Positions 28,878 to 40,005 of a DNA stretch of 64,000 nucleotides are shown piece by piece (the first letter of the stretch is position 1; each line of letters begins with the position of its first letter). Under the pieces are notes generated by a model. That model was not told where the DNA came from. It was given only the letters and a program-made list of their open reading frames with translations, and did not search any database. Source of the DNA: an uncultured Chlorobiaceae bacterium (GTDB lineage Bacteria; Bacteroidota; Chlorobiia; Chlorobiales; Chlorobiaceae); the NCBI GenBank assembly GCA_903940125.1, contig CAJAJL010000077.1:24895-88894 (forward strand). The letters are read 5' to 3'. A program made the translations under genes and the position numbers.

Positions 28878-29327
28878 TTAACGATGATGTCGGACATTTT
28901 GCAATGCAGTCCGCAACTGCTCGACCCGTCCACGATTGACTCCAAGGTCCGATATTCCGAGCCTTGAAGCCGATCGGACATGGATAACTCCTTCACTTGC
29001 ATTTAAGCGGAACTCGACGTCATCGATAAAGCCAAAAACAGGTACCGTAAAGGTCGACCAAAGATACTCTTTACCTTCATCATGCACTATGCCGCCCTGT
29101 TCTCCGATAACAGTCTTCAGATCCGCCCAGGCCTGCTCAGGTGAACCACTGAAGGCTAACGGGGCAATCTTGAACAACGGATTGGTGCTTTCACTGCTCA
29201 CACAGTTCGGTGTTCCAGGACATGCTCTCAGCTTTCCATCCACTAACTGCGGTTTTTCCTTGGGCTGAGGCCATAACCCTGAGAGCTGACTGGTTAGAGC
29301 TCCGACTGCATCACTGAATATATCCAT
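28878..29327 (-). CDS. DUF1499 domain protein
   Basis: 149 residues. The signature CPGTPNCVSSESTN followed by PEQAWADLKTVI and a beta-rich C-terminal half (VEFRLNASEGVIHVRSASRLG) fits the DUF1499 family. No convincing signal peptide. The function of the family is not known. It ends two bases from the stop of nfnB on the other strand and lies downstream of the NYN gene. Confidence 0.85.
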   Translation of the reverse strand: MDIFSDAVGALTSQLSGLWPQPKEKPQLVDGKLRACPGTPNCVSSESTNPLFKIAPLAFSGSPEQAWADLKTVIGEQGGIVHDEGKEYLWSTFTVPVFGFIDDVEFRLNASEGVIHVRSASRLGISDLGVNRGRVEQLRTALQNVRHHR

Positions 29328-29362
29328 GAATTGTTCTCCATTTTATTGAAATGCAAACCATA

Positions 29363-30205
29363 CTAACCCTCTATCCTCGAAGCCAGCTCTTCAGCCATCT
29401 TTTTATCAACAAGTTTAACAGTAATTTCGGCAATTTCACGAGCAGTATTGACATGAAAAACAGAAACCTCAAAAACATCGGCCATTCGGACAATTGCCGT
29501 TAAGTCTTTGATATATTTGCTGATCCCAAGAAAACTAAGGGGAAGAAGACACTTCACATGAAAGGGATTACTTAAAAAAATTCCGTAAGGCTTGACCTTC
29601 AGGACTGTACCGGTAAAGAGTTCGCCGATATCGGGAAGTCGCACAGAAAATTCCTGCTCACTGCCTGCAAGAGCACCCTCAAGACGAGATGGATCACCCT
29701 GCCTGACCTGTTCGATTCGTTCTTTCAGAACTGAGATATCACCATATACTATACCGGGTTCGGCAAGCAGCTCTCTTGCGCTTAAGCCCTGAGTAGAATA
29801 AACGATAACCTCTTTTCCTTTCTCTTTCAAAGCCCTGAGTAAAGGAATAAAATCACTGTCGCCACTAAACAGAATAAACGTATCGTACTGATCTATACTG
29901 ATTAAGGCATCAACAACAAGTTCAACATCAAGGTTGCCTTTCATGACAATCACTCCTGTTTCCCTGTTGACAATTTTTTTGACCGATTTTGAGGTGATAC
30001 GATAGCCGTGTGCAATCAGCACTCTGGTGAATGCCGCATTTTCTTCAGAAACCGGTTCGGATGCCGGAACATAATAATTTGCCTGAACAGAGGCATACCC
30101 TGACATAAAAAATGACATCAGACGGGAAAAATCGATCTGCCAGCCAAGATGACGCTGGGTAAAAAACAGGTTTGCTCCGTCTATAAAAACAGCCGCACGA
30201 CCCAT
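29363..30205 (-). CDS. NYN-domain (LabA-like PIN) nuclease fused to an S1/OB-like domain
   Basis: 280 residues. The NYN domain (about 1-165) shows AAVFIDGANLFF, NLDVELVVDALI, TFILFSGDSDFIPLLRALKEKGKEVIVYS, which carry the acidic metal-binding residues of this RNase fold. A linker of about 25 residues leads to a C-terminal part that begins GELFTGTVLKVKPYGIFLS and resembles an S1 RNA-binding domain. An RNA nuclease or RNA-processing factor is a reasonable inference. TAAGGAG precedes the ATG. A terminal Glu-rich helix closes the protein. Confidence 0.75.
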   Translation of the reverse strand: MGRAAVFIDGANLFFTQRHLGWQIDFSRLMSFFMSGYASVQANYYVPASEPVSEENAAFTRVLIAHGYRITSKSVKKIVNRETGVIVMKGNLDVELVVDALISIDQYDTFILFSGDSDFIPLLRALKEKGKEVIVYSTQGLSARELLAEPGIVYGDISVLKERIEQVRQGDPSRLEGALAGSEQEFSVRLPDIGELFTGTVLKVKPYGIFLSNPFHVKCLLPLSFLGISKYIKDLTAIVRMADVFEVSVFHVNTAREIAEITVKLVDKKMAEELASRIEG

Positions 30206-30311
30206 ACTCTCAGCTCCTTATATTATTCAGCTTTATATCTTCACTTTACTGTAAATAGTAAACATCAGAAGGGTATTAACCATTCACTTTTTACAAGGAA
30301 GGAGATTATAA

Positions 30312-31331
30312 TCATCGCCAGCTCATGATCTGCCTTGCAGCATCGGTAACTCTCGATGCAAGATAGGAGGTAAACGCCGGAGTGCTATTCAGACAGGGAA
30401 TAGATGTTGCCTGTCTGACGGATGAAGAGCAGAGAAGCTCTTCCGCCCGATGTATGGTTTCATTTCCATCGGCAAAATAGCCGCAACCAAAAAGATCTAC
30501 AGCAACAGAGCTTTCTGCTTTAAATATGGCCGAGATCTCTTCAAATGAAGGTTTTGTCCACTCTCCGCCGACATTGTGGTTGAGATAGACCGTCATTATT
30601 CTGGAGTAGGGATTTCTTGGATCACTGACCATCAGGGCCTTAAGGCGCTCTGCAAATGTCATAGTTTCTTCCCGACCGGTACGGAAAAGAGGAGTATCGC
30701 CCTTTGCATCTTTAACCAGGGTTCCATGAAAAAGAAGAAGCAGAACTCTTTTTTCCTCTTTTTCAGGCGAGAGTGCCTGGCCATGTCGGAAAGTATCCTC
30801 AAATAAATAATCACAGTAGATTGAGTGCAGCTTCGCATCGTTCCAAAACCTGCTGAGCACTTTTACTTTTCCAAGTTCCTCCGGGCTGCGAGTTGCTGCC
30901 AGACAGGAACAAAGCTGTCCACAGGAAAGTGTGTTGTCGATAGGCGACATGGAAACAATCACCTGTCCATCGTAGAATCGAGTCTCCTCAATAATTTTTT
31001 CGACGTAGGGCGGTGAGGCTGAAAAAGCTGAATATACCTCAAAATCGAATGCCATTGCAGATGATGATGCGTTCAGATACTGCTGCAGAGCGTCTGCCTG
31101 GTCACGCGTGATCCGATTATGCGGTGAACATTGTGCGTTGGTACGTGAGCGAACAAGCTTTTTTATCGATGACGTTACTGCTATCGTCTTCTGCAAAGAG
31201 CCGGAGATAGGCATGACCTGCGAAGCATGGGCCAGGGTCTGGCGTGTCACCCTGTAGTTTTCCATGAAACGGGTTGTTTCAGCCTCGCCATGCGCAGCAA
31301 GAATAACCGCAATTTTAGCTCTTGATGCCAT
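30312..31331 (-). CDS. hemH: Ferrochelatase-family protein
   Basis: 339 residues. Signs of the ferrochelatase fold: SPHNRITRDQADALQQYL (the usual SPL-x-T-x-Q block), IVSMSPIDNTLS, the active-site His in VLLLLFHGTLVKDAKGDTP, and the Glu block FGCGYFADGNETIHRAEE. Ferrochelatase inserts iron into protoporphyrin IX; green sulfur bacteria need haem for their cytochromes. Sequence spacing differs from the classical enzyme, so substrate specificity (other tetrapyrroles or cobalt) is open. The gene follows an HlyD-type adaptor by 17 bp on the same strand. Confidence 0.75.
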   Translation of the reverse strand: MASRAKIAVILAAHGEAETTRFMENYRVTRQTLAHASQVMPISGSLQKTIAVTSSIKKLVRSRTNAQCSPHNRITRDQADALQQYLNASSSAMAFDFEVYSAFSASPPYVEKIIEETRFYDGQVIVSMSPIDNTLSCGQLCSCLAATRSPEELGKVKVLSRFWNDAKLHSIYCDYLFEDTFRHGQALSPEKEEKRVLLLLFHGTLVKDAKGDTPLFRTGREETMTFAERLKALMVSDPRNPYSRIMTVYLNHNVGGEWTKPSFEEISAIFKAESSVAVDLFGCGYFADGNETIHRAEELLCSSSVRQATSIPCLNSTPAFTSYLASRVTDAARQIMSWR

Positions 31332-31348
31332 CAGCTGCAGTATTAATC

Positions 31349-32431
31349 TCAGGACTTTCGAGCAGCGATGATTCTGACATCAAGACCTTCCCGTAAGCTC
31401 TTATCAGGAAGCAAAGCAATTTTATCGCCTTTTTTAAGTCCCTGCAAAACCTCAATAAACGTCATATCGCTGGCACCCTGCCGAATAAGCTGTTTTTTCA
31501 ATCGTCCATTGTCAATTTTCCAAACGTAGCTCTGATGGTTTTCCTCAAACACGGAACTTTTTCTGACAAGAAGAGCGTGCTGCTTTGTATTGTATATAAT
31601 ATTTGCTGTAGCGGTCATGCCGGCCTGGATATTGCCAACCGGTTTTGCAAAGGTCAAATAAATCTTTGATGTCTTGGTGATCTTGTCTGTCTGGGGCACT
31701 ATACGAGAGACAACTGCAGAGAGGCGTTTATCAGGATAGGCATCAAAAGCAACCGTTGCCGCCTGACCATTGCGGATCTTGGGAACATCCAGTTCATCAA
31801 CCTCTACACTCACCAGATAACTTGATGTATCAACGACTCTTGCAACCAGCGTATTGAGTGTGACATAATCACCCTCCTTGACATTCTGCAAGGTCAGCGT
31901 ACCTGAAAAAGGTGCTCTAACGGTCAGCTTTTTGAGATCATCCTCACGCATCTTTACCATAAACTCCTTTTGCTGGAGCAACTCTTCAGCCTGAATGCGG
32001 TTTTTTTCGGCATCGTCAACCTCCTGGCGGGATATCGCCCCTTCCTTAAAGAGGTTTTTCTTTCTGATACTTTGAAGTGAGTTATCCTTCATCAGTGCCT
32101 GCTGTTCTGCAAAGGCAGCCTTTGCCTGACGAACGGCAAGCTGGGGATTAGGACTGTTGATTTCAAGGATTTTCTGGCCGGCAGTGACTTTCTGACCTTC
32201 GAGAGCACCGATGTAACTGACTGTTCCTGAATACTCAGCACTGAGGTTGGCAACTGCATCTGCCTCAACAAACCCTGTACCATAGATGGCCTGAACAAGT
32301 TCAGCATAGGTGACCTCTCCAGCCTCAATATCGACACTATTACCTTTGGTGATCAGAAAAACAACAGTCGCGACAAAAACAACTGCAAGAGCTATGGAAT
32401 ATTTTGGAAGAAATTTTTGAAGGGACTTCAT
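31349..32431 (-). CDS. Periplasmic adaptor (HlyD/RND membrane-fusion protein family)
   Basis: 360 residues. One N-terminal membrane anchor (IALAVVFVATVVFLI), then a split biotinyl-lipoyl domain around YSGTVSYIGALEGQKVTAGQ, a coiled-coil hairpin (about 100-170) and TVRAPFSGTLTLQNVKEGDYV, followed by beta-barrel and proximal domains. It should bridge an inner-membrane transporter and an outer-membrane channel, but no RND pump, MacB-type ABC permease or TolC gene is adjacent. The next gene is the ferrochelatase-family protein. Confidence 0.85.
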   Translation of the reverse strand: MKSLQKFLPKYSIALAVVFVATVVFLITKGNSVDIEAGEVTYAELVQAIYGTGFVEADAVANLSAEYSGTVSYIGALEGQKVTAGQKILEINSPNPQLAVRQAKAAFAEQQALMKDNSLQSIRKKNLFKEGAISRQEVDDAEKNRIQAEELLQQKEFMVKMREDDLKKLTVRAPFSGTLTLQNVKEGDYVTLNTLVARVVDTSSYLVSVEVDELDVPKIRNGQAATVAFDAYPDKRLSAVVSRIVPQTDKITKTSKIYLTFAKPVGNIQAGMTATANIIYNTKQHALLVRKSSVFEENHQSYVWKIDNGRLKKQLIRQGASDMTFIEVLQGLKKGDKIALLPDKSLREGLDVRIIAARKS

Positions 32432-32599
32432 TGGTACCGTTATTATTGATTCAGCTTAAGGAAGTTACATGTTTTGAACTTTTTATCCATTCTGACCTTG
32501 GTTTTTCCATAATTTTATCAATCTTTAAACACATTTTTCTTTCCGTGAGATGCAAAACACTAAGAGTATTGCATAAAAAACACTTAATCTACACCTTCA

Positions 32600-33013
32600 A
32601 TGGGCGATAATCAAGATTTACAGAAAAGCTTTCTTGAAACGGTCAAGTTCGATGATAAAGGACTTGTTCCGGCAATTGTTCAGGACCATGAAACAGGAAA
32701 GGTACTGATGATGGCATGGATGAATCGGGAGAGCCTTCAGATGACACTGGACAAAAAGAAAGCGTGTTACTGGAGCCGCAGCCGTAAAGAACTCTGGCTG
32801 AAAGGTGAATCATCAGGCAACATGCAGTCGGTTCACGAGATTCTGATTGACTGCGATGGCGACACACTGCTTTTAAAAGTCTCACAAATCGGCGGAGCCT
32901 GCCATGTCGGGTATCACTCCTGCTTTTATCGCAAAGCCAAAGATGATACAACAATGGAAATCTGTGATACTCTGATGTTTAACCCGGAAGATGTCTATGG
33001 TAAAAAAAGCTGA
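32600..33013 (+). CDS. hisI: Phosphoribosyl-AMP cyclohydrolase
   Basis: 137 residues, the monofunctional form without the HisE domain. Motifs: [32 protein letters not shown], the metal-binding DCDGDTLL and [14 protein letters not shown]. It opens the purine ring in the third step of histidine synthesis. Its end overlaps the start of menG by 17 bases. Confidence 0.95.
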   Translation: MGDNQDLQKSFLETVKFDDKGLVPAIVQDHETGKVLMMAWMNRESLQMTLDKKKACYWSRSRKELWLKGESSGNMQSVHEILIDCDGDTLLLKVSQIGGACHVGYHSCFYRKAKDDTTMEICDTLMFNPEDVYGKKS

Positions 33014-33746
33014 TATGGCGGTAAATAAATCACAAGAGAGTGCCAAATCCCTTAACCAGACTAAATCCAGAGCCTCGATTCAGCGAATGTTTGACGAGGT
33101 TGCCCCAACCTATGATTTTTTAAATCATCTGCTGAGTCTGGGAATCGATAATTACTGGCGGGCAAAAGCAACAAGCAAGGCAAAAAAACTCCTTGAAAAA
33201 AATCCCGCGCCAAGGATTCTTGATGTCGCAACCGGCACCGGCGACCTGGCTGATTCTATGTCAAAAATATCAGGGGCAAAAGTTACAGCGCTTGACCTTT
33301 CACCTGAAATGCTTGCCATTGCTCGAAAAAAGTATCCTGATATCACTTTTTTGGAAGGATATGCTGAAAAGCTGCCGTTTAAGGATGCAAGTTTTGATGT
33401 TGTCAGTGCAGGGTTTGGAGTAAGAAATTTTGAAGACCTTGGCAAGGGAATGCGGGAATTCCATCGTGTTTTGAAGCCGGGCGGCTATGCGTTCATTATT
33501 GAACCGATGATCCCGCGCAATGAAGTGATGAAAAAACTGTACCTGATCTATTTTAAAAAGGTACTGCCTAAAATCGCAGGATTGTTCAGCAAATCCAGTT
33601 TTGCCTATGACTATCTGCCTCATTCTGTCGAGCAGTTTCCGCAGACCACCGCTTTTACCGCAATTCTGAAAAAAAACGGATTCCGAACCGCCGAGTTTTA
33701 TCCGATGACTTTTGAAACATCCATTCTTTACATTGCCGGCAAATAG
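32997..33746 (+). CDS. menG: Demethylmenaquinone methyltransferase
   Basis: 249 residues from the ATG at 32997, chosen because GGAAG stands six bases upstream; ATGs at 32991 and 33015 are alternatives. UbiE/MenG motifs: [32 protein letters not shown] (SAM binding), [18 protein letters not shown] and [16 protein letters not shown]. It methylates the demethylmenaquinone ring; green sulfur bacteria use menaquinone and chlorobiumquinone. Coupled to hisI by overlap. Confidence 0.92.
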   Translation: MVKKADMAVNKSQESAKSLNQTKSRASIQRMFDEVAPTYDFLNHLLSLGIDNYWRAKATSKAKKLLEKNPAPRILDVATGTGDLADSMSKISGAKVTALDLSPEMLAIARKKYPDITFLEGYAEKLPFKDASFDVVSAGFGVRNFEDLGKGMREFHRVLKPGGYAFIIEPMIPRNEVMKKLYLIYFKKVLPKIAGLFSKSSFAYDYLPHSVEQFPQTTAFTAILKKNGFRTAEFYPMTFETSILYIAGK

Positions 33747-33801
33747 CTCAGGTTCTCTTTTTCGTCTGAGCATACCGCCGGAATAATTACATCTGGCGGT
33801 A
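33746..33801. terminator. Two inverted repeats between convergent menG and VanZ-like genes
   Basis: GCTCAG/CTGAGC (33746-33751 with 33766-33771, loop T-rich) follows the menG stop, and TACCGCC/GGCGGTA (33773-33779 with 33795-33801) spans the stop of the minus-strand VanZ gene. They lie where termination of both transcripts is expected, but neither is followed by a clean T-run. Confidence 0.35.
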
Positions 33802-34170
33802 GTGCTGATAAGCAAAGAGACGTCGAAGCAGGAATATTGTAACTGCATAAACGGTAATACCAACAACATCGGTAAGCAAGTCAGCCACTTCTGCAGAGCG
33901 ATAAGGTAGAAAGGATTGAACGTACTCTATCAGAATCCCGTAACCAATCAGCACTATAATCTTGAGCACCCCGAAACGGCTCTTTGGAAAAGAGAAATCC
34001 AACAGAAACGCAAGTGTATAAAAAGCAAGGAAATGCAGAATTTTATCGCTGTTCGCAACAGGTACCGATATCCCGTTCCGAATCGTCGCCTGCCAGCTTA
34101 TAAAGCACAGAGTTACGACCAATAACAGTCGGGAGGAAATCGTCATCACATACTGTTTGTTGTCTTTCAC
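33787..34170 (-). CDS. VanZ-like family membrane protein
   Basis: 127 residues with three or four membrane segments. The pattern SDKILHFLAFYTLAFLLDF, ILIEYVQSFLPYRSAEVADLLTDVVGI is typical of VanZ-like proteins. The role of most family members is unknown. It is the last gene of the minus-strand run that begins at the lolD-like gene. Confidence 0.8.
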   Translation of the reverse strand: MKDNKQYVMTISSRLLLVVTLCFISWQATIRNGISVPVANSDKILHFLAFYTLAFLLDFSFPKSRFGVLKIIVLIGYGILIEYVQSFLPYRSAEVADLLTDVVGITVYAVTIFLLRRLFAYQHYRQM

Positions 34171-34185
34171 GTGTAATGGGAAATA

Positions 34186-34824
34186 CTAAAGGTTACCGAT
34201 GCGGTTGATTGATTCAAGTTCAGCGCGGTATTTTGCAAAATTACGGCAGGCATGTTCCTGCTTCAACCTGTCTGCATGAATTTTTTTTATAAGATCGACA
34301 ACCTGTGACGACTCTGTGACATGGAATATCATGTGCATATCGCTTTTGTTGAAAAGCTTCCTCTCCATCACCTCATTTTCAAGCCATAATAGCAGATTGG
34401 TCCAGATTTCACCATAGAGAATAATCGGTGTTTCGCAGATATGCTCCACCTGTACAAGCTGCCATGCATAAAAGAGTTCGAGCAGGGTTCCAATACCTCC
34501 GGGAGCCACAACCACTGCATCTGAGAGTGCCATGAACGTATCAAGCCTGTTACTGAAAAGGCTGAACTCCTGTTTGATATCAAGAAAATTGTTTGCGTTC
34601 TGCTCTCTGGGGAGTCTGATGTTCAGGCCGATGGAGCGGCTTGCAGAGTGAGCGCTTTTCGTCCCTGCATTAGCTGCCTGCATTAATCCAGGGCCACCAC
34701 CTGTCACAATATCAAAGCCCGATTCCGCCAGGCCTCTGGCTATTTCAAAAACATCCTTATAATCCTTATCACCTTCCTGAATTCTGGCTGATCCGAATAT
34801 TGCCACCCTGTAGTGAAGATCCAT
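34186..34824 (-). CDS. LOG family protein (TIGR00730 type, putative nucleotide phosphoribohydrolase)
   Basis: 212 residues from the ATG at 34824, which has a very good Shine-Dalgarno (AAGGAGA); the ORF-track start 26 codons earlier lies inside the ligA end region. The Rossmann fold shows [29 protein letters not shown] and the family signature [15 protein letters not shown]. Family members cleave nucleoside 5'-monophosphates (LOG enzymes) or are of unknown role. Confidence 0.87.
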   Translation of the reverse strand: MDLHYRVAIFGSARIQEGDKDYKDVFEIARGLAESGFDIVTGGGPGLMQAANAGTKSAHSASRSIGLNIRLPREQNANNFLDIKQEFSLFSNRLDTFMALSDAVVVAPGGIGTLLELFYAWQLVQVEHICETPIILYGEIWTNLLLWLENEVMERKLFNKSDMHMIFHVTESSQVVDLIKKIHADRLKQEHACRNFAKYRAELESINRIGNL

Positions 34825-34867
34825 AAAGTCTCCTTGTGCATAATAGTGTTTTCTCTTTCCTTGCCCC

Positions 34868-36901
<2,034 letters not shown>

Positions 36902-36907
36902 CTAAGG

Positions 36908-38446
36908 TTATCTGACAGGTGAAAATGCCCAACCGGTAAGATTTTTCAGAAAGCCGAATGAGCCATGCATGCCAAGCTTTTCCCAAGTCGCCACCAGCAC
37001 TCTGGGATAGCGCCAGGCAAGTCGAAGCATCACCATCATCAAATCCTCAATCTTCATTTCATCGCGGAACATAGCCTGACGGTAGCGCTCGGGCAGTTCA
37101 TCAAGAACAATCATAACCTCGTTCATAAGATCGTTGACAAAGTTCGGCTCATCAGTCGCGGAGTTAAAGCACATATACTTCATCAAATTAGCCATCGAGG
37201 CCACATTGGGTTCGTAGGCACTGATTTTTTCCAGATGCTTTTTAGAAAGGTTATTTTCGGTTATTGCATGGTCAAGATCTGCCGTTAAATGCGGAAGATT
37301 ACGAACCATGGAACCGAACCCGCAGAACGTCAGTGGAGAAGCAAGCGAAGCAGCGTCACCGAAAAGAATGATACGGTCATCGGCAATCTCGCGTGTACGG
37401 TTGAACCCGTTATGAAAATACGCTGGAATAATGCCATAAACAGGGCGGTGAACAACAAACTCCTTACCGATTTTTTTATACTCGGGAAGTTTTTTGAAAT
37501 AGGTATCGAAAAGTCCGAGCAGGGACTTGTCGTTCGGTGAGTCCGCCTCATCATAAAAAAAGAGATAGCTGATATACTGCGACTCTTCGGCGGGAAATCC
37601 TTCCCAGATAAGCTGTCGTCCCTTTCCCGGAACCAAGTCGGCAGGTCCTATACTGGCGAGAATTTCACCGGTATCAAAATCAACATCTTCAAATCCGCTC
37701 GCTATTGTACCAACCGTGGGGCAGACATGTGTTTGAGGCACACCTTCGTTAAGCTGCATGGCTATGGGAGAGAGTATCCCCATGACATCGACAAGCACTT
37801 CAGCCTTGTAATAGAATGCCTTGCCTTTGCTATCCTCAACCTTGACAACAATATGGTCGTCAAACCGGTAACAGCAGGAAAAGGACCTCTCTGCAAGAAT
37901 AGTGCTCCCTTGAACCAGCATAACCTTATCTTTTGCCATGCCAAGGAGCTTGTCGGCATTAACAGCGCAATCGAGTACATTTTTCATATAGAGCCTCTTC
38001 TGGCTGCCATCCGGCTTATAAAACTCAACCCATCCGGTCTTGTAGCGACGGACAATAACCGAATCAACTTCGTTCTCTGTAAACAAACCTATAGCTGAGA
38101 GTTTCAGAAGTTCCTGTCTTGAAATATTCCAGTCCCGGGTGGATTTAGCTGGTGTCTGGCGATCAAAAATCATAACCTTCCGGCCATACTTTTTTGCCAT
38201 CACAGCTGCATGGAGCAGACTGAGGGTCCCGCCTGCATAAATCAAATCATACTCGCCGCTGATCACCGCATTTTTTGGCAGGTCACTTCCGGATAGAATT
38301 ACTTGCCGAACTGGATGCTTCAACAGCTCCCAATAACTATCCACTGCTTTGATATGGAGAAGATGCTGCTCTCCATCCACAAGAGCTGAAAATGCTTTGT
38401 AAAGGTGAGGGTGAGTCTGCTTGATTTGTTTGAGTAACGATGACAT
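36908..38446 (-). CDS. cruA: CruA-type lycopene cyclase
   Basis: 512 residues. An FAD/NAD-binding flavoprotein of the CruA/CruP family. The N-terminal dinucleotide fold reads YDLIYAGGTLSLLHAAVMAKKYGRKVMIFDRQ, and the FAD-binding C-terminal part reads RIILFGDAASLASPLTFCGFGSMVRN. In green sulfur bacteria CruA cyclises lycopene to gamma-carotene for chlorobactene and isorenieratene. I recognise the family from its length and overall pattern; the close paralogue CruB (beta-carotene) cannot be fully excluded. It lies 45 bp after the lolD-like gene and ahead of ligA. Confidence 0.78.
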   Translation of the reverse strand: MSSLLKQIKQTHPHLYKAFSALVDGEQHLLHIKAVDSYWELLKHPVRQVILSGSDLPKNAVISGEYDLIYAGGTLSLLHAAVMAKKYGRKVMIFDRQTPAKSTRDWNISRQELLKLSAIGLFTENEVDSVIVRRYKTGWVEFYKPDGSQKRLYMKNVLDCAVNADKLLGMAKDKVMLVQGSTILAERSFSCCYRFDDHIVVKVEDSKGKAFYYKAEVLVDVMGILSPIAMQLNEGVPQTHVCPTVGTIASGFEDVDFDTGEILASIGPADLVPGKGRQLIWEGFPAEESQYISYLFFYDEADSPNDKSLLGLFDTYFKKLPEYKKIGKEFVVHRPVYGIIPAYFHNGFNRTREIADDRIILFGDAASLASPLTFCGFGSMVRNLPHLTADLDHAITENNLSKKHLEKISAYEPNVASMANLMKYMCFNSATDEPNFVNDLMNEVMIVLDELPERYRQAMFRDEMKIEDLMMVMLRLAWRYPRVLVATWEKLGMHGSFGFLKNLTGWAFSPVR

Positions 38447-38491
38447 AGAAGAATATGGTAAAGGATATTAATGCTAATCGCGCATCCTGGT

Positions 38492-39211
38492 TTATGTGGT
38501 ATATTCAGCCATCGATCGCAACAGCACATCACTTTCAATCATTCCATCAACAAGATTGATCCTCCGCCCTGCACGGTTTGCAAACTCCTCATCGTGAGTA
38601 ACAACAATAACAGTCTGATGCAGCTCCCTGTTGAGCCGGTCAAAAAGATTATAGACATTGTTCGCAGAACGGGAATCGAGATTGCCAGTCGGCTCATCCC
38701 CAAGGAGTACCTTCGGCTCGTTTGCCAAAGCACGGGCAATGGCCACACGCTGCTGCTGACCCCCGGAAAGCTGGCTTGGCTTGTTGGTGTACTTGTTCTG
38801 CATCTCTACCAGATCGAGCAGCATCTTTGCTCGATCCCTGATCTCCTTCCTGTTGCGCCTGCCATTGATCATCATGGGCATACTGACATTCTCGACAGCG
38901 TTAAACTCCGGAAGTAAAAAATGAAACTGATAGATAAACCCTATCTTTTCATTCCGGATCTGGTTCATTTCTTTTTCACTCTTGTCGTTAATCGCCTCTC
39001 CATCGAGCCACACCTTCCCTGCAGTTGGCTTGTCAAGCCCTCCCATAATATAGAGTAGTGTTGATTTACCGGAACCGGAAGGGCCTGTAATCGCGACAAA
39101 CTCTCCTGCCATAATTTCAACGGAAAGGTTGGGAATAATGGTCTGACGGATATCCTTGGAAAGTTCAAGCTCCTTTCGGATACCCTCCAGTTTGAGAATG
39201 ACTGCAGCCAT
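38492..39211 (-). CDS. ABC transporter ATP-binding protein, LolD-like
   Basis: 239 residues. Walker [13 protein letters not shown]-loop region [18 protein letters not shown], signature [15 protein letters not shown] and Walker [16 protein letters not shown], with the EFxxLLPxxTVxEN-like loop typical of LolD/MacB-type ATPases. It would extract lipoproteins or drive a MacB-like exporter. No permease gene is adjacent; the HlyD-type adaptor at 31.3 kb is six kilobases away. Confidence 0.85.
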   Translation of the reverse strand: MAAVILKLEGIRKELELSKDIRQTIIPNLSVEIMAGEFVAITGPSGSGKSTLLYIMGGLDKPTAGKVWLDGEAINDKSEKEMNQIRNEKIGFIYQFHFLLPEFNAVENVSMPMMINGRRNRKEIRDRAKMLLDLVEMQNKYTNKPSQLSGGQQQRVAIARALANEPKVLLGDEPTGNLDSRSANNVYNLFDRLNRELHQTVIVVTHDEEFANRAGRRINLVDGMIESDVLLRSMAEYTT

Positions 39212-39528
39212 CAGTTACTGTTTCCGTAATATTGTTGTTATCAATCCTGCCGTTAACGTCATAAGCTTTTAACATATAGTGCCTGTGTCATATTATATAA
39301 TAAAAAAGGCCCGAAAGAGGGAGCTGTATTTGTGGAAAAACTGCACTCTCCTGCAGGGATATGCCTAATTTTAAAATCAGAAGTATAAATGGCAGCACCA
39401 CGCTAACGCCGGATATGCGTTCTTACAGTCATGTATTTCACTTGGCTTGTAAAAATAATTTTTTGGTAAGTTATGTAAACAGGCATTCAGAAAACCTGAA
39501 CAGCTTGACTCAATGAAAAGAAGTGACA
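39212..39528. other. Intergenic region between lolD-like gene and higA
   Basis: About 317 bases without a supported gene. A+T-rich, with a short AT run (TATTATATAATAAAAAA). I looked for a HigB-type toxin in all frames upstream of the antitoxin and found none; only short broken frames are present. This is the left edge of the accessory island. Confidence 0.5.
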
Positions 39529-39888
39529 ATGATACGTATAACGACACATCGAGCACCGACTCATCCGGGAGAGATGCTTCTTGAAGAGTTTTTGAACCCA
39601 ATGGGAATTACTCAGCGGCAATTAGCTGATGCTATTCACATTCCTTATCAGCGGGTTAATGAAATCATTAATGGCAGACGTGGAGTAACTCCGGCTACGG
39701 CGCTGAGACTCGCTAAATTTTTTGACCTTTCCGCTGACTTCTGGATGAATCTCCAACAGCGATGGGATCTTTATCATGCAAAACATGCAGAGGATCACCT
39801 GTTAAAAAGCATAATTCCTTTAGCTCAGAGGGTGGCCAACTTCCAAGGAAGCGCACACCATAATTTTGAGACATTTCCCAAAGCATGA
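39529..39888 (+). CDS. higA: HigA-family antitoxin (XRE helix-turn-helix), orphan
   Basis: 119 residues from the ATG at 39529 (a GTG two codons earlier is possible). The fold reads HPGEMLLEEFLNPMGITQRQ, LADAIHIPYQRVNEIINGRRG and TALRLAKFFDLSADFWMNLQ, typical of HigA antitoxins that bind DNA and neutralise a RelE-like HigB. The C-terminus (HAEDHLLKSIIPLAQRV) is longer than in the shortest family members. No toxin gene precedes or follows it, so it may be an orphan antitoxin or regulator. Confidence 0.82.
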   Translation: MIRITTHRAPTHPGEMLLEEFLNPMGITQRQLADAIHIPYQRVNEIINGRRGVTPATALRLAKFFDLSADFWMNLQQRWDLYHAKHAEDHLLKSIIPLAQRVANFQGSAHHNFETFPKA

Positions 39889-40005
39889 TTAATCATCATG
39901 AGCCTGTGGTAACTTTACGATGTGTTTTTGTAAGACGGACAGCCTCATTACGTCCAGAATAAATTTTGCACATCTTCGTATTGCGATATCAGAATCTATA
40001 ACATA

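Noticed and set aside
39377-39522. HigB toxin upstream of higA
   Set aside because: All frames are short or broken, and none shows the RelE-type C-terminal pattern.
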